From: Candidatus Avelusimicrobium pullicaecorum
Lineage (GTDB): Bacteria > Elusimicrobiota > Elusimicrobia > Elusimicrobiales > Elusimicrobiaceae
Length of the DNA stretch: 64,000 nt
Assembly (NCBI GenBank): GCA_944322825.1
Contig: CALUQD010000002.1
Coordinates: forward strand, 42,608-106,607
Direction of reading: 5' to 3'
The position numbers and the translations under genes were made by a program. The notes beneath the pieces were generated by a model. It did not search any database and was not told the DNA's origin. It worked only from the letters and a program-made list of their open reading frames with translations. Shown here piece by piece: positions 16,593-25,387 of this stretch (its first letter is position 1; each line of letters starts with the position of its first letter).

Positions 16593-16624
16593 AAGCTCCT
16601 TTTAGCAATAGAAGGGGCTTTTTT
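16593..16624 (+). terminator. Terminator after tRNA-Arg
   Basis: AAGCTCCTT (16593-16601) pairs with AAGGGGCTT (16612-16620) through one G-T pair, followed by TTTT. Confidence 0.8.
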
Positions 16625-16723
16625 ATGTCCATTTTCCCTATACACGAAAGGAAATAATCGGAAATGAAAAGAAGCACAAAGAATATGTTTTTTAAATGAA
16701 AAACGCTACCAGTTTTCCCTCCC

Positions 16724-16759
16724 AAAAACAAGCCCGCTTTTAAAAGCGGGCTTGTTTTT
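16724..16759. terminator. Bidirectional terminator, perfect 18-bp hairpin
   Basis: AAAAACAAGCCCGCTTTT and its exact reverse complement are adjacent. It closes the beta-barrel gene on the minus strand and blocks readthrough from tRNA-Arg. Confidence 0.9.
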
Positions 16760-16778
16760 GCAAATACAATCGTTTTCC

Positions 16779-17528
16779 TTACAGATACAGCAATTTAAAT
16801 CCTACGCCAAAGCTCCAATCTTTGGTTTTCCAGTTGCCGGCAGCGTGCGTACTGGCATTGGCATAAAAAGCCGTCCCGTCGTTTACCAAGGTACCCACTT
16901 CCAATTCCGGGATAAATTCCGCCATCCCGCTGTTTTCGTAATCCACGTAATAATATAAGTTTGTCAGCACCCACCACTGGTTTGGGGAAGTATAGCCGAT
17001 ATTGGCGCGCCAGCGGCCCATATTGATATCCGCACGGGCGTGATCCCCCACCACGGAAACATAATGTTTATATCCCACCGCGCCGTAAAACCCGCCTGGA
17101 AAAGCCAACAGCACAAACGCCGAGGGGCTTGCCTGCAATTGGCCGGACCCCAACCGTTTATCGGTAGCCGTCGGCAGGAAAAATTCCATCTTAGCGCCGA
17201 AGCCAAACAGGTTCTCGGCGGGCAGCGTCCAGGTGATGTTGGCTAAGATGTCCCCCAACCCATTGACCGACTTATCCGGCGACTCATACCTAACCAACGG
17301 TACTTCCACCCCCCAGTTGAAACGTTCGTTAATCACGTGATACGTTTTCAGCGTCAGCTGGGTGGAAGAAATGCCGGCACTGTCATCCACCGCAGTGATG
17401 GAAGGGTTCACTTCAAACGTGGTGATGTTTTCCGTCGGCACCACACCATAATGATACGTCCGCTGGATTTGTGCCTGCAGCGGAGCAAACGCCAATAACG
17501 CTACACACAACATGGTCCACTTTCGCAT
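16779..17528 (-). CDS. Putative outer-membrane beta-barrel protein
   Basis: 249 residues. A signal peptide ends LQA before Gln20. The rest alternates hydrophobic and polar residues in strand-length stretches (for example FGFGAKMEFFLPTA, ANIGYTSPNQWWVLTNLYYYVDY) and ends in FGVGFKLLYL, a C-terminal aromatic/hydrophobic strand like a BAM recognition signal. It resembles the MetA-pathway/SphA-like uncharacterised barrel group, but I cannot name a family with confidence. It is monocistronic, with its own terminator. Function is unknown; a small porin or lipid-handling barrel is possible. Confidence 0.65.
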   Translation of the reverse strand: MRKWTMLCVALLAFAPLQAQIQRTYHYGVVPTENITTFEVNPSITAVDDSAGISSTQLTLKTYHVINERFNWGVEVPLVRYESPDKSVNGLGDILANITWTLPAENLFGFGAKMEFFLPTATDKRLGSGQLQASPSAFVLLAFPGGFYGAVGYKHYVSVVGDHARADINMGRWRANIGYTSPNQWWVLTNLYYYVDYENSGMAEFIPELEVGTLVNDGTAFYANASTHAAGNWKTKDWSFGVGFKLLYL

Positions 17529-17598
17529 ACACTCTCCCTTATGGCGAATATATGTTTACTCTAATTGTCTTTTATCTAAAAATCAAGTACCCCGCACG

Positions 17599-18387
17599 CT
17601 ATTTGCGCACCGGGCATACGACACTGCCCGATGGGCAGGAAACCGGCATTTTGCGTGAAACGGGGCGGGCCGTAAATAATAAAAATCTCCCTCCGGAGGC
17701 AAAAGACGCGGTCGTAATTTTTCCGCCGCAGATGCGCAGCAGGGAATCTTTCCCGCAGCAAATCTGTTCCTCTTCTCCGAACCACACCTTCCCGCCGAAC
17801 ACATAAACAAAAGAAGTGTTTTCTTTAGGGACGGTATACTCAAAAGATCCGCCCGGCAGAAGCGTCACATCCAAGAGGGTGGTACCCAAAGGGTGCTGGG
17901 CAATAGCGCCCTCGCGGTGCTGGTATTGGCCGCACAGCACGCGCACTTCGGCCCCGGAGGTACGCACCAGCGGCACATGCTCGCTTTCAAACTCCCAGCG
18001 TTTGCCGCCGCCGTCCGTCCCGGGGATGACGCGCATCCACAGTTCCATATTCAGCACATACACGCTTTGGGTGGGCGAAAGTTGCTTGAGGCCGCCCACT
18101 ACGCTCACCCAGCGCGAAGTAGTGGCCGCGCCCATTTGTTCATCTTCCAAATCGGGCGGGTCCACCAGCCCGGTGACCAGATAGTTTAGCGTTTCGCGGT
18201 CTTCTTGCACGGGGGGCGGGATGATGTCGGCCCGGTCAAATTCCGGGCTGCAATAGCAAACCGCCAGCCACGAAAAAGGGTCAAACGCCGTGTGATTATG
18301 CCGGTTAATCAACCGTTTAAGCAACATACACGGCCCGGCGGCAGAAAGTTCCCACCACACGGAACGGCTTTCTTGTTTTTCTTGCAT
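17599..18387 (-). CDS. Pirin-like bicupin protein lacking the metal ligands
   Basis: 262 residues from ATG 18387 (SD AGGAG). The C-terminal half has the pirin C-domain pattern (VLCGQYQHREGA, LLDVTLLPGGSFEYTVP, FVYVFGGKVWFG). In the N-terminal cupin the usual pirin segment HPHRGFETVTYVLEG aligns with PPVQEDRETLNYLVTG, and the following HSE position aligns with VLNMEL. All four metal-binding positions (three His, one Glu) are therefore replaced. Some pirins are quercetinases or transcription cofactors; this one is unlikely to be a metal-dependent dioxygenase. The neighbours are unrelated. The alignment is by eye. Confidence 0.65.
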   Translation of the reverse strand: MQEKQESRSVWWELSAAGPCMLLKRLINRHNHTAFDPFSWLAVCYCSPEFDRADIIPPPVQEDRETLNYLVTGLVDPPDLEDEQMGAATTSRWVSVVGGLKQLSPTQSVYVLNMELWMRVIPGTDGGGKRWEFESEHVPLVRTSGAEVRVLCGQYQHREGAIAQHPLGTTLLDVTLLPGGSFEYTVPKENTSFVYVFGGKVWFGEEEQICCGKDSLLRICGGKITTASFASGGRFLLFTARPVSRKMPVSCPSGSVVCPVRK

Positions 18388-18531
18388 ATATCGGCTCCTG
18401 CGCGTGCGGACACAAAAAACACCTTACCCCGAAAAACCTTTTCCGCGAAGTTATGCGCTACTTCTATTGTACACGAACCAACGCCTTTGCGTATAGGCAG
18501 AATTAGATTAGTTTTTCAGCCCATAAAAAAA

Positions 18532-18549
18532 GCTCCGCCAAACCGGAGC
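18532..18549 (-). terminator. Second of two tandem terminators (minus strand)
   Basis: On the minus strand GCTCCG-GTTTGG-CGGAGC is followed by seven T. Confidence 0.85.
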
Positions 18550-18564
18550 CGCCTCCCAGAAAAA

Positions 18565-18584
18565 AACGCCGTGATTAAGGCGTT
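18565..18584 (-). terminator. First terminator, containing the stop codon of the Sel1-repeat gene
   Basis: On the minus strand AACGCC-TTAATCAC-GGCGTT is followed by a T run. The TAA stop of the gene lies at the stem-loop boundary, so the last ribosome covers the hairpin. Confidence 0.8.
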
Positions 18585-19000
18585 TCTTTTCCCAATTTAT
18601 CACGCAATTGCTGGATTTGTTCCTGGATATAGTTGGCCGCTTCGACGGAAAAAGGAGAGTCCTTACCTAGCATAATATGCAACGAAAGGGAACGCTCAAA
18701 CCACAGCAAGGCTTTTTCGTCGTTGGGCGGGACGCCGTGCCCGGCGGCGTACATTTCGGCGGCTTGGAGCATTACGCCGCAGTCTTCGCCTTGGTTAGCC
18801 ACGGCCACAGTCCATTTGAACACCAACGGATAATACTCCGGGCCTTCGTCATAATAAAGCATCAGCAATTTATAACGGGCATTCTGGTCCCCGTTAGCAG
18901 CTTGCTCATCCAATTTTTGGTATAAGGCGCGGCGGCGGGCTTTACGATTAAAAAAATTTTTCAGCCAATCCCACCATGATCCTTCCGCTGGCGAAAGCAT
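18575..19000 (-). CDS. Sel1-like repeat (TPR) protein, small and cytoplasmic
   Basis: 141 residues, no signal peptide. After a basic, aromatic N-terminus (WWDWLKNFFNRKARRR) there are helical repeats: LYQKLDEQAANGDQNARYKLLMLYY, then AEMYAAGHGVPPNDEKALLWFERSL. The latter fits the Sel1 consensus (A..YxxGxGVxxDxxKAxxWxxxA). Such proteins are scaffolds for protein-protein contacts. The partner is unknown, and the divergent neighbour is the SPL-like radical SAM gene. Tandem terminators follow, so it is a single-gene unit. Confidence 0.7.
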   Translation of the reverse strand: MLSPAEGSWWDWLKNFFNRKARRRALYQKLDEQAANGDQNARYKLLMLYYDEGPEYYPLVFKWTVAVANQGEDCGVMLQAAEMYAAGHGVPPNDEKALLWFERSLSLHIMLGKDSPFSVEAANYIQEQIQQLRDKLGKETP

Positions 19001-19062
19001 TTTGTTCTCCTTTTTTAGATATTGTACACTATATAATCATATTTCGCCAGGGAAACACTGTT

Positions 19063-19887
19063 ATGATCAACATCGCTACTGCACCTGTCAAAACCTACCT
19101 GTCAAAATCCAAAATTCCGGGGTTTGATTACGTCATCAACCCTTATGTAGGCTGCCCGCACAAATGCGTGTATTGCTATGCCGAATATATGCGCAAATTT
19201 ACCGGCCACTGCGAAGAATGGGGCGATTTTTTGGATGTCAAACTCTGCGACATTCCCCTCCGCCCAGCCAAATTATTCCGAACACGCGTAATGCTCAGTT
19301 CCGTAACCGACCCCTACAACCCCTACGAAAAACAGTACGAGCTCACCCGCCGCCTGCTTAAACAACTGCTTTTCTGCCAAGCGCAAGTATATATTTTGAC
19401 CAAATCCCCGTTGGTCCTGCGGGATTTGGATTTACTCAAACAATTTCCGACTTGCGAAGTGGCTTTTTCCTATTCTTCGGCAGATGAATCTTTCCGCCAA
19501 TTGGCCGAACCGGGCGCCGGCAGCGTCGCGGACAAAACAAACGCGTTAAAAACCTTGCACGAGGCCGGTATTAAAACCGCGGTAATGGGAGCGCCGCTTT
19601 TCCCGGGGATCAGCGACTGGAAAGCCCTTATCGAACTCACCCGCCCCTACACGGACCGCTACGGCTTTGACAGTTTAAATATGCGCCCCGCTTACCAGCG
19701 CAAAGTATTGGCTTTTGTCACCCAGCACTATCCGCAATATATGCCGCTCTACACCGAGGTCTTTTTGCAGGAAGAACCCACCGATTATTGGCAAAAACTC
19801 GGCCAAGAAATCCAAACCTATTGCGCGCAGGAGAGCATCCGGGCGGACATTTATTTTGGTTCATCCCGTTCATACTCAGGCGGCTGA
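19063..19887 (+). CDS. SPL-family radical SAM protein
   Basis: 274 residues from the ATG at 19063. A longer in-frame start would run into the divergent gene and precede the TATAAT at 19032-19037. The radical-SAM cluster motif is C31-x3-C35-x2-C38 in YVGCPHKCVYCYAEY, the pattern of the spore-photoproduct-lyase-like (SPL/Rv2578c) group. SSVTDPYNPYEKQYELTR is the second conserved block. Function in non-sporulating bacteria is not established; DNA repair is suggested by homology only. It is monocistronic. Confidence 0.85.
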   Translation: MINIATAPVKTYLSKSKIPGFDYVINPYVGCPHKCVYCYAEYMRKFTGHCEEWGDFLDVKLCDIPLRPAKLFRTRVMLSSVTDPYNPYEKQYELTRRLLKQLLFCQAQVYILTKSPLVLRDLDLLKQFPTCEVAFSYSSADESFRQLAEPGAGSVADKTNALKTLHEAGIKTAVMGAPLFPGISDWKALIELTRPYTDRYGFDSLNMRPAYQRKVLAFVTQHYPQYMPLYTEVFLQEEPTDYWQKLGQEIQTYCAQESIRADIYFGSSRSYSGG

Positions 19888-19907
19888 AAGGGCTCAGCCC
19901 TCCATAA

Positions 19908-19933
19908 AAAACCCCGCCTGCAAGCGGGGTTTT
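19908..19933. terminator. Bidirectional terminator between the SPL gene and EIIBC
   Basis: AAAACCCCGC / GCGGGGTTTT, a 10-bp stem with a 6-nt loop, serving both convergent genes. Confidence 0.9.
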
Positions 19934-19940
19934 GGCAAAA

Positions 19941-21350
19941 TTAGTTTTCTTCCTCGTTGGGCGGGTCGTCAAAGCCCAATTTCCAGGTGATGAGAAACCC
20001 GGCCACAAGCGACACCAAAAAACCCACACCGTAAAAAATGACGCTGTGCAAATTGGAAAGCGCCAAGAACAGCACCACGCCCGACACGCCAAACGGAATG
20101 GCGGAAGTAACGTGGCACGCGGCAATCACCGCACCGCCGCAGGCGGCCCCCAAACACGCGCCGATAAACGGCTTGAAAAGCGGCAGGGTTACGCCGTAAA
20201 TCAACGGTTCACCCACGCCCAAAATACCCACGGGCAGCGCATTTTTGACAATCGTTTTCAAACGGTTGTTTTTGGTCTTCAAGAGCACGGCCAAACTAGC
20301 CCCCACTTGCCCCGCGCCGGCCATACACAAAATAGGGAACAGCGGGTTTGCGCCCAAAGTATCCACCAATTGCTGGTGAATGGGCACCAAACTTTGGTGA
20401 ATGCCCATCATCACCAGCGGCAAGAATGTGCCGCCCAAAAGCGCGCCGGCAATCACGCCGCCGTGCTTTAAGGCGTTTTGCGTTTGCAGGGCCAATTGGT
20501 CCGACAGCCACCCGGCAATCGGCTGAATAAGCAAGAGGGAAACAAACCCCACCACCAACACGGTAAGCGTAGGCGTAAGGAACATTTCCGCACTGCCTTT
20601 TATCCGCGCGCGCAGCCGTTTTTCAAACCAGCTGCCCGCCCAACATACGAGCAGCACGGCAATCACGCCGCCTTTGCCCGGCACGAAAGTTTGGCCAAAC
20701 AGCGTTACATTGGAAAGCGCGGGCATATTCAAAATACCGGCAAACGCCACGCCCAAAGCCGGCGTGCCGCCAAATTCTTTATTGGCGTTGTAGCCGACGA
20801 TGGCGTTTAAATAAAAGAAAATTCCGTTTCCAAATACGCCAAGCAGCGCCGTCAGGTTCGGGTCGTTTACCAAAAGCGTCTTGGACAGGATGTTCGTAAT
20901 CCCCAAGATCAGCCCGCAGCCAATATACGCCGGAATCAGCGGCAAAAAGATATTGCCAATCACCGCGCAGACGCGGCTGATGCGGCTGGAATACTTTTTA
21001 CGCACGGCCTTTTTGTTGGCTTTTACATCGCCCACGGACGGGGTTTCCTCGGTCGGGGGCGGTACATAAACGCCCGACACATTCAGCGGTGCAAACGCGT
21101 GGCGTTCGTTGAAATAAGCCGCCAGCTTGCCCGCCGTAGAAGGCCCCACAATCAACTGGTGCTGGGAACCGGAATAAAAATATCCCGCCACATCTTTCAC
21201 CCGGCGCAAAGCCTCCGGGGAAACGAGCGCCTCGTCTTTTACCGTAAAGCGCAGGCGCGTCATACAGCAACCTAACGTGGTGATATTTTCCGCACCGCCG
21301 CAAGCCGCCAAAATACCTTCATACATTGCTTTTAAATCAGCCGGCATCAT
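19941..21350 (-). CDS. PTS sugar permease EIIBC, MurNAc/GlcNAc-like
   Basis: 469 residues in IIB-IIC order. The IIB domain (about 1-85) has the phospho-cysteine motif LGCCMTRLRF, close in context to the MurP (N-acetylmuramate) IIB; which of the two Cys is phosphorylated is probably the second, as in CMTRLR. A linker precedes the IIC membrane domain, with IPAYIGCGL, PALGVAFAGILN and GVGEPLIYGVTLPL. No IIA domain is attached. Phosphate would come from the fused EIIA-HPr-EI protein encoded at 58919. The start overlaps the carbonic anhydrase stop (ATGA). Confidence 0.88.
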   Translation of the reverse strand: MMPADLKAMYEGILAACGGAENITTLGCCMTRLRFTVKDEALVSPEALRRVKDVAGYFYSGSQHQLIVGPSTAGKLAAYFNERHAFAPLNVSGVYVPPPTEETPSVGDVKANKKAVRKKYSSRISRVCAVIGNIFLPLIPAYIGCGLILGITNILSKTLLVNDPNLTALLGVFGNGIFFYLNAIVGYNANKEFGGTPALGVAFAGILNMPALSNVTLFGQTFVPGKGGVIAVLLVCWAGSWFEKRLRARIKGSAEMFLTPTLTVLVVGFVSLLLIQPIAGWLSDQLALQTQNALKHGGVIAGALLGGTFLPLVMMGIHQSLVPIHQQLVDTLGANPLFPILCMAGAGQVGASLAVLLKTKNNRLKTIVKNALPVGILGVGEPLIYGVTLPLFKPFIGACLGAACGGAVIAACHVTSAIPFGVSGVVLFLALSNLHSVIFYGVGFLVSLVAGFLITWKLGFDDPPNEEEN

Positions 21351-21961
21351 TCCTCCGTTTCAATAAAAATCCATTTATTTTGAACGGCATCATACCGTTC
21401 CAATCTGCCTGAGTGAATATGAAACAACATCCCTTCCAAGTGCAGTTGCGCTTTCCGCACCGCACGCGCAATAAAATCCAAGCAGGACAAACGTTGCAAC
21501 TGGTCTAGCACATTGTTTTTGACGGCTTCTTCGTAACTGTCGCCGCGATATGTTGCTCCGCAGCCGCCGAGCCAGGCGGAAATTTCCTGGGGCAAGAGTG
21601 CTAAATCTTTTAATTTGGCCACGGCATTGCAATTGCTGTGCCCCAGCACCACAATGTTTTGCACCCGCAGGCTTTCCACAGCAAAACGCAGGGATGCCAT
21701 CATAGAAGCGTCGTTCGGGTCCACCTGGTTGAGCATATTGCGGTGCACGCAAATATGCCCGTCGTTTGTGGCAAAAATTGCCTCCGGGCAGACGCGGCTG
21801 TCGAAACAGCTGATGACCATTGAATGCGGGTTTTGCGTATGGGCGATTTGCTCCGCGTGCAAAGCGCAAAAACCCTTGCGCGGCGGATTGCCTTTAAAAA
21901 AATGGCGGTATCCTTCCAGCAGTTGGCGCAAGCCGTCATTGGGATACGTGGTTTCGCTCAT
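21347..21961 (-). CDS. Beta-class carbonic anhydrase
   Basis: 204-residue cytoplasmic enzyme interconverting CO2 and bicarbonate. Zinc ligands are Cys52 (in CFDSR, with Asp54 and Arg56 as the catalytic dyad), His108 and Cys111 (GHSNC). The residue after Cys111 is Asn where Gly is common. No clear Shine-Dalgarno precedes the ATG; a TACAAT hexamer ends 6 nt upstream, hinting at a leaderless mRNA. The gene is translationally coupled to the PTS permease downstream. Bicarbonate would feed carboxylation, for instance together with PckA. Confidence 0.92.
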   Translation of the reverse strand: MSETTYPNDGLRQLLEGYRHFFKGNPPRKGFCALHAEQIAHTQNPHSMVISCFDSRVCPEAIFATNDGHICVHRNMLNQVDPNDASMMASLRFAVESLRVQNIVVLGHSNCNAVAKLKDLALLPQEISAWLGGCGATYRGDSYEEAVKNNVLDQLQRLSCLDFIARAVRKAQLHLEGMLFHIHSGRLERYDAVQNKWIFIETEE

Positions 21962-22030
21962 ACTTTTATTGTAGCAGTTTGTAGGGATTTGCGGTACACT
22001 CCCGCAGAAAAAGCGCGCCCGGTATACAAA

Positions 22031-22058
22031 AAAACCCCGCTCGTTTGAGCGGGGTTTT
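22031..22058. terminator. Terminator after the SWIB gene
   Basis: AAAACCCCGCTC / GAGCGGGGTTTT, 12-bp stem, 4-nt loop. Confidence 0.9.
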
Positions 22059-22077
22059 ACAAAACTTTCAGCGCACC

Positions 22078-22335
22078 TTATTTGGAGAGGTGTTTGGAAA
22101 GATATTTGCTCATATCAAACATACTGATTTGTTTTTTGCCTTCAAAGATGGCGGCCAATTTGTCATCGGCGTTAATCATACGTTTGTTTTTGGCGTCCTG
22201 CAAGCCGTTTTTCTTGATGTAGTCCCACATCTTTTTGACGACTTCGGTGCGCGGCAGCGCGGCGGAACCTACGATTACCGCCAATTCAGCGCTGGGGGTT
22301 AAAGGGGCCATAAATTTTGCATTTGCTTTTGCCAT
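22078..22335 (-). CDS. SWIB/MDM2-domain protein
   Basis: 85 residues that are essentially one SWIB domain: PLTPSAELAVIVGSAALPRTEVVKKMWDYIKKNGLQD, then KRMINADDKLAAIF and the C-terminal MFDMSKYLSKHL. The domain is best known from eukaryotic SWI/SNF BAF60 and MDM2 and from chlamydial proteins. In bacteria its role is unproven, though small basic SWIB proteins are suspected of nucleoid or transcription functions. It is monocistronic with its own -10 (TATAAT about 60 nt upstream) and a strong terminator, consistent with an abundant small protein. Confidence 0.92.
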   Translation of the reverse strand: MAKANAKFMAPLTPSAELAVIVGSAALPRTEVVKKMWDYIKKNGLQDAKNKRMINADDKLAAIFEGKKQISMFDMSKYLSKHLSK

Positions 22336-22458
22336 ATTGCTTATTCTCCTGTTGTACTAATACGAAAAATATCGTTTCTTAGATTCTATTATATTTGGAG
22401 CCCTATTGTAAGGGGTGCCCGGCAACAGGGCTCCGTTAAAATTTCGTCCGGCGGGCGC

Positions 22459-24075
22459 TTATTTCACTTTCGGCGCGGCGGCCAGTACTTCCTTAGAGCA
22501 GCCGTCTTCGTACTTTTTGAAGTTTTCAATAAACGACTTAGCCAAGGACTCATATTTTACCATATATTCCTCTTTATTGGCCCAAGAGTTTATCGGGTTC
22601 AAAATTTCGGAAGGAACGCCTTCGCACTCCGTCGGGATTTGGAAGCCGAAAACCGGGTCGGTGATAAAATGCACTTTGGCCAGTTTTCCGTCCAAGGCGG
22701 CGTTTAAGAGCGCGCGGGTATATTTGATGCTGATGCGGTGCCCCACGCCGTACGGCCCGCCGATCCAGCCGGTGTTGACCAACCAGCAGTCCACATTGTG
22801 TTCTTTGATTTTCTTTTTCAAGAGTTCAGCATACACGGACGGATGCAGCGCCATAAACGGCCCGCCGAAGCAGGTGGAGAAGGTGCTGGTGGGTTCTTTT
22901 ACGCCTTTTTCGGTGCCGGCCACTTTGGCGGTGTAGCCGCTGATAAAGTGGTACAAAGCCTGGTCGGGCGTCAATTTAGAGATAGGCGGCATCACGCCGA
23001 ACGCGTCGCACGTTAAGAAGATGATGTTTTTCGGGTGCGTAGCGCGTTTGGATTCCACCGCGTTTTCAATAAAGTTCAGCGGATAGCAGGCGCGGGTATT
23101 TTCGGTCAAGGAATCGTCGTCCAAGTCCAGTTTGCCGGTTTCGGGGTCGAACACAACGTTTTCCAACACGGTGCCAAAGCGGTGGGTGGTGGAATAGATT
23201 TGGGGTTCGGCTTCTTGGCTGAGCTTGATTACTTTGGCATAGCAGCCGCCTTCAAAGTTAAAGACGCCTTCTTCGTCCCAGCCGTGTTCATCGTCGCCGA
23301 TGAGCCCGCGGGTAATATCGGCCGACAGGGTGGTTTTGCCCGTGCCGGAGAGCCCGAAGAAGATGGCGCTGTCTTGCTTGTCGCCCACGTTGGCGGAGCA
23401 GTGCATCGTCATAATGCCTTTTTGCGGCAAGAGGAAGTTCATCACCGTAAAGAGGGCTTTTTTGTTTTCGCCGCCGTATTCGGAACCGATGACGAGAATC
23501 ATCTTTTTCTCAAAGTTAATCAAAATAGCGGTTTCAGTCAAGGTGCCGTCGGTGGCGGGGTCCACTTTCATTTTGGGCAGGCAGATTAACGTAAATTCCG
23601 GCACAAAGCCTTTTAGTTCTTCCTGTTTGGGTTCAATGAACATATTTTTTACAAACAGGTTGGTCCAGGCGCATTCGGTGATGGCGCGCACTTTCAAGCG
23701 GGAGGCCTCGCTGGAGCCGACGTACGCATCGCGCACAAAGAGGTCTTTGTCTTTTACATATTCTTTTACTTTAGCGAAGATTTTATCAAAATATTCGGGC
23801 TTAATGCCTTTGTTGCTTTTGTTGTAGAACAGTTTGCCTTCGATGTCTTTGGTTTCCACGAAAAAGCGGTCATTGGGGCTGCGGCCGGTATGTTTTCCGG
23901 TGCTCACGCACAGGGGGCCGCCGTAAACGATGTTGGCCTCGCCGCGGGACAGCGACTGCTGGTACAAAGCCGGCGTGGAATAGTTCCAATAAACGGTTTT
24001 ACCGGTGCTGATACCAGCGTGTTCCAATCCATAATCCGGTTTAAAAAAATCCGGTTGAGCATTCAGTGTTTTCAT
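22459..24075 (-). CDS. pckA: Phosphoenolpyruvate carboxykinase (ATP)
   Basis: 538 residues, the usual ATP-type length. The P-loop (kinase-1a) FFGLSGTGKTTL and the following GDDEHGWDEEG metal-binding block are present, with RTPE-equivalent and GGPYGVGHR segments. In fermenters the enzyme often runs towards oxaloacetate, fixing CO2 and making ATP; the adjacent aminotransferase and nearby carbonic anhydrase fit that use (inference). SD AGGAA lies before the ATG. It is 2 bp from the aminotransferase stop and is in the same operon. Confidence 0.97.
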   Translation of the reverse strand: MKTLNAQPDFFKPDYGLEHAGISTGKTVYWNYSTPALYQQSLSRGEANIVYGGPLCVSTGKHTGRSPNDRFFVETKDIEGKLFYNKSNKGIKPEYFDKIFAKVKEYVKDKDLFVRDAYVGSSEASRLKVRAITECAWTNLFVKNMFIEPKQEELKGFVPEFTLICLPKMKVDPATDGTLTETAILINFEKKMILVIGSEYGGENKKALFTVMNFLLPQKGIMTMHCSANVGDKQDSAIFFGLSGTGKTTLSADITRGLIGDDEHGWDEEGVFNFEGGCYAKVIKLSQEAEPQIYSTTHRFGTVLENVVFDPETGKLDLDDDSLTENTRACYPLNFIENAVESKRATHPKNIIFLTCDAFGVMPPISKLTPDQALYHFISGYTAKVAGTEKGVKEPTSTFSTCFGGPFMALHPSVYAELLKKKIKEHNVDCWLVNTGWIGGPYGVGHRISIKYTRALLNAALDGKLAKVHFITDPVFGFQIPTECEGVPSEILNPINSWANKEEYMVKYESLAKSFIENFKKYEDGCSKEVLAAAPKVK

Positions 24076-24076
24076 A

Positions 24077-25288
24077 TTAATTCCTCGTAAATAATTTATC
24101 CCCGATTTTTATTTCTTTCGGAGCCGTCTTATCAAGCGCCCAGCGGATGCGGCGCATGCCTTCTATAATAGAGGCTTGGTCCGCACAATAACTGATGCGC
24201 AAGTACCCTTCCGCTCCGAAGGAGGCACCGGGCACTACGGCCACCAAGGCTTTTTCCAACAAATACTGCGCTAACGCGTTGGAATCGGCATTGTAGTGGC
24301 TAAAATCGATAAACGAATAGAACGTCCCCGCGGGTTTTTGAACCCGCACATAGGGAATCTGCGCCGCTTCTTTTAACAGCACATCACGGTTTTCCTGCAA
24401 GATGCGGCAAAGGTCCTGCACGCAGCTTTGGTCGCCTTTTAAAGCGGCGGCGGCGGCCGCTTCGGACAAATCGCAATTGCAAGAAGTGCTTTGCGCCTGC
24501 ATACGGCCCATCGCGGCGATGAGTTCTTTATTGGCGCACACGGCCCAGCCGATGCGCAGCCCCGTCAACCCGTACAATTTGGATACCCCATTGATGATAA
24601 CCAAATTAGTTCCTTCCCGCGCATATGCACACGGATTAGGCGTTTTTTTGCCGTCAAACACAAGTTGATGGTAAATATCGTCCATCGCCAGGAAAATTTG
24701 ATGTTCCTCGGCAAACGTTACGATCGTTTTAATAAAATCTTCGCTGTAAATTTGGCCGGACGGATTGCAGGGGCTGTTAATTAAAATGGCTTTGGTTTTA
24801 GGGGTAACGGCTTTTAAAATTTGTTCCGCGGTTGCGGCCAGTTCTCTGCCTTCGCCGCGCACGATAACGGGCGTCCCCCCCGCCATCCGCACCATTTCGG
24901 GGTAGCTCACCCAATACGGAGCAGGGAAGATAACCTCATCCCCGGGGTTCACCACCGAAAGCAAAAAATTATACAGCGCTTGCTTGGCGCCGGCAGAAAT
25001 AATCACATGGGCCGGTTCGTAGCGGCGGCCGTAATGGGCTTGCGTGTAAGCGAGCACGGCCTCTTTTAATTCCGGCGTACCGGAAGAAGGCGTGTATTTG
25101 ATTTTGCGGCTTTGCGCTTTTTGGATAATCGCGTCCACCGCGGCTTGCGGTGCAGGATAAGTAGGTTCCCCGCCTCCCAGATGGATAACGGGTTCTCCGG
25201 CGGCTTTAAGCGCACGGGCTTTGGCATTTATTTTTAAAGTCGGCGAATCGCCGACAGCAACAGCCAGCTTACTTAATGAAATAGACAT
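24077..25288 (-). CDS. Class I PLP aminotransferase, aspartate aminotransferase type
   Basis: 403 residues from ATG 25288 (AGAGGG upstream); an upstream in-frame GTG lies in the Shine-Dalgarno region and is rejected. The PLP-binding Lys is in INGVSKLYGLTGLRIGW; the HLGGGEPTYPAP opening, NSPCNPSG and the C-terminal substrate Arg in YLRISYC are family features. AspAT-Ib would link oxaloacetate and aspartate, next to PckA. Specificity is not fixed by sequence; aromatic or prephenate aminotransferase activity is possible. Confidence 0.9.
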   Translation of the reverse strand: MSISLSKLAVAVGDSPTLKINAKARALKAAGEPVIHLGGGEPTYPAPQAAVDAIIQKAQSRKIKYTPSSGTPELKEAVLAYTQAHYGRRYEPAHVIISAGAKQALYNFLLSVVNPGDEVIFPAPYWVSYPEMVRMAGGTPVIVRGEGRELAATAEQILKAVTPKTKAILINSPCNPSGQIYSEDFIKTIVTFAEEHQIFLAMDDIYHQLVFDGKKTPNPCAYAREGTNLVIINGVSKLYGLTGLRIGWAVCANKELIAAMGRMQAQSTSCNCDLSEAAAAAALKGDQSCVQDLCRILQENRDVLLKEAAQIPYVRVQKPAGTFYSFIDFSHYNADSNALAQYLLEKALVAVVPGASFGAEGYLRISYCADQASIIEGMRRIRWALDKTAPKEIKIGDKLFTRN

Positions 25289-25338
25289 TTTTTTCCCTCT
25301 ACGCACATTCTAACATTTAATTTAGCGAAAAGGGCACA

Positions 25339-25373
25339 AAAAATCCCCGTGCGGCCAAAACACGGGGATTTTT
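25339..25373. terminator. Terminator after the 1001-residue gene
   Basis: AAAAATCCCCGTG / CACGGGGATTTTT, 13-bp stem with a 9-nt loop. Confidence 0.9.
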
Positions 25374-25387
25374 AAGGGAAAAACGCT

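Noticed and set aside
22386..22450. Inverted repeat GGAGCCCT/AGGGCTCC between the SWIB gene and pckA considered as a pckA terminator
   Set aside because: The loop is 22 nt and no T-tract follows on either strand, so support for termination is weak.
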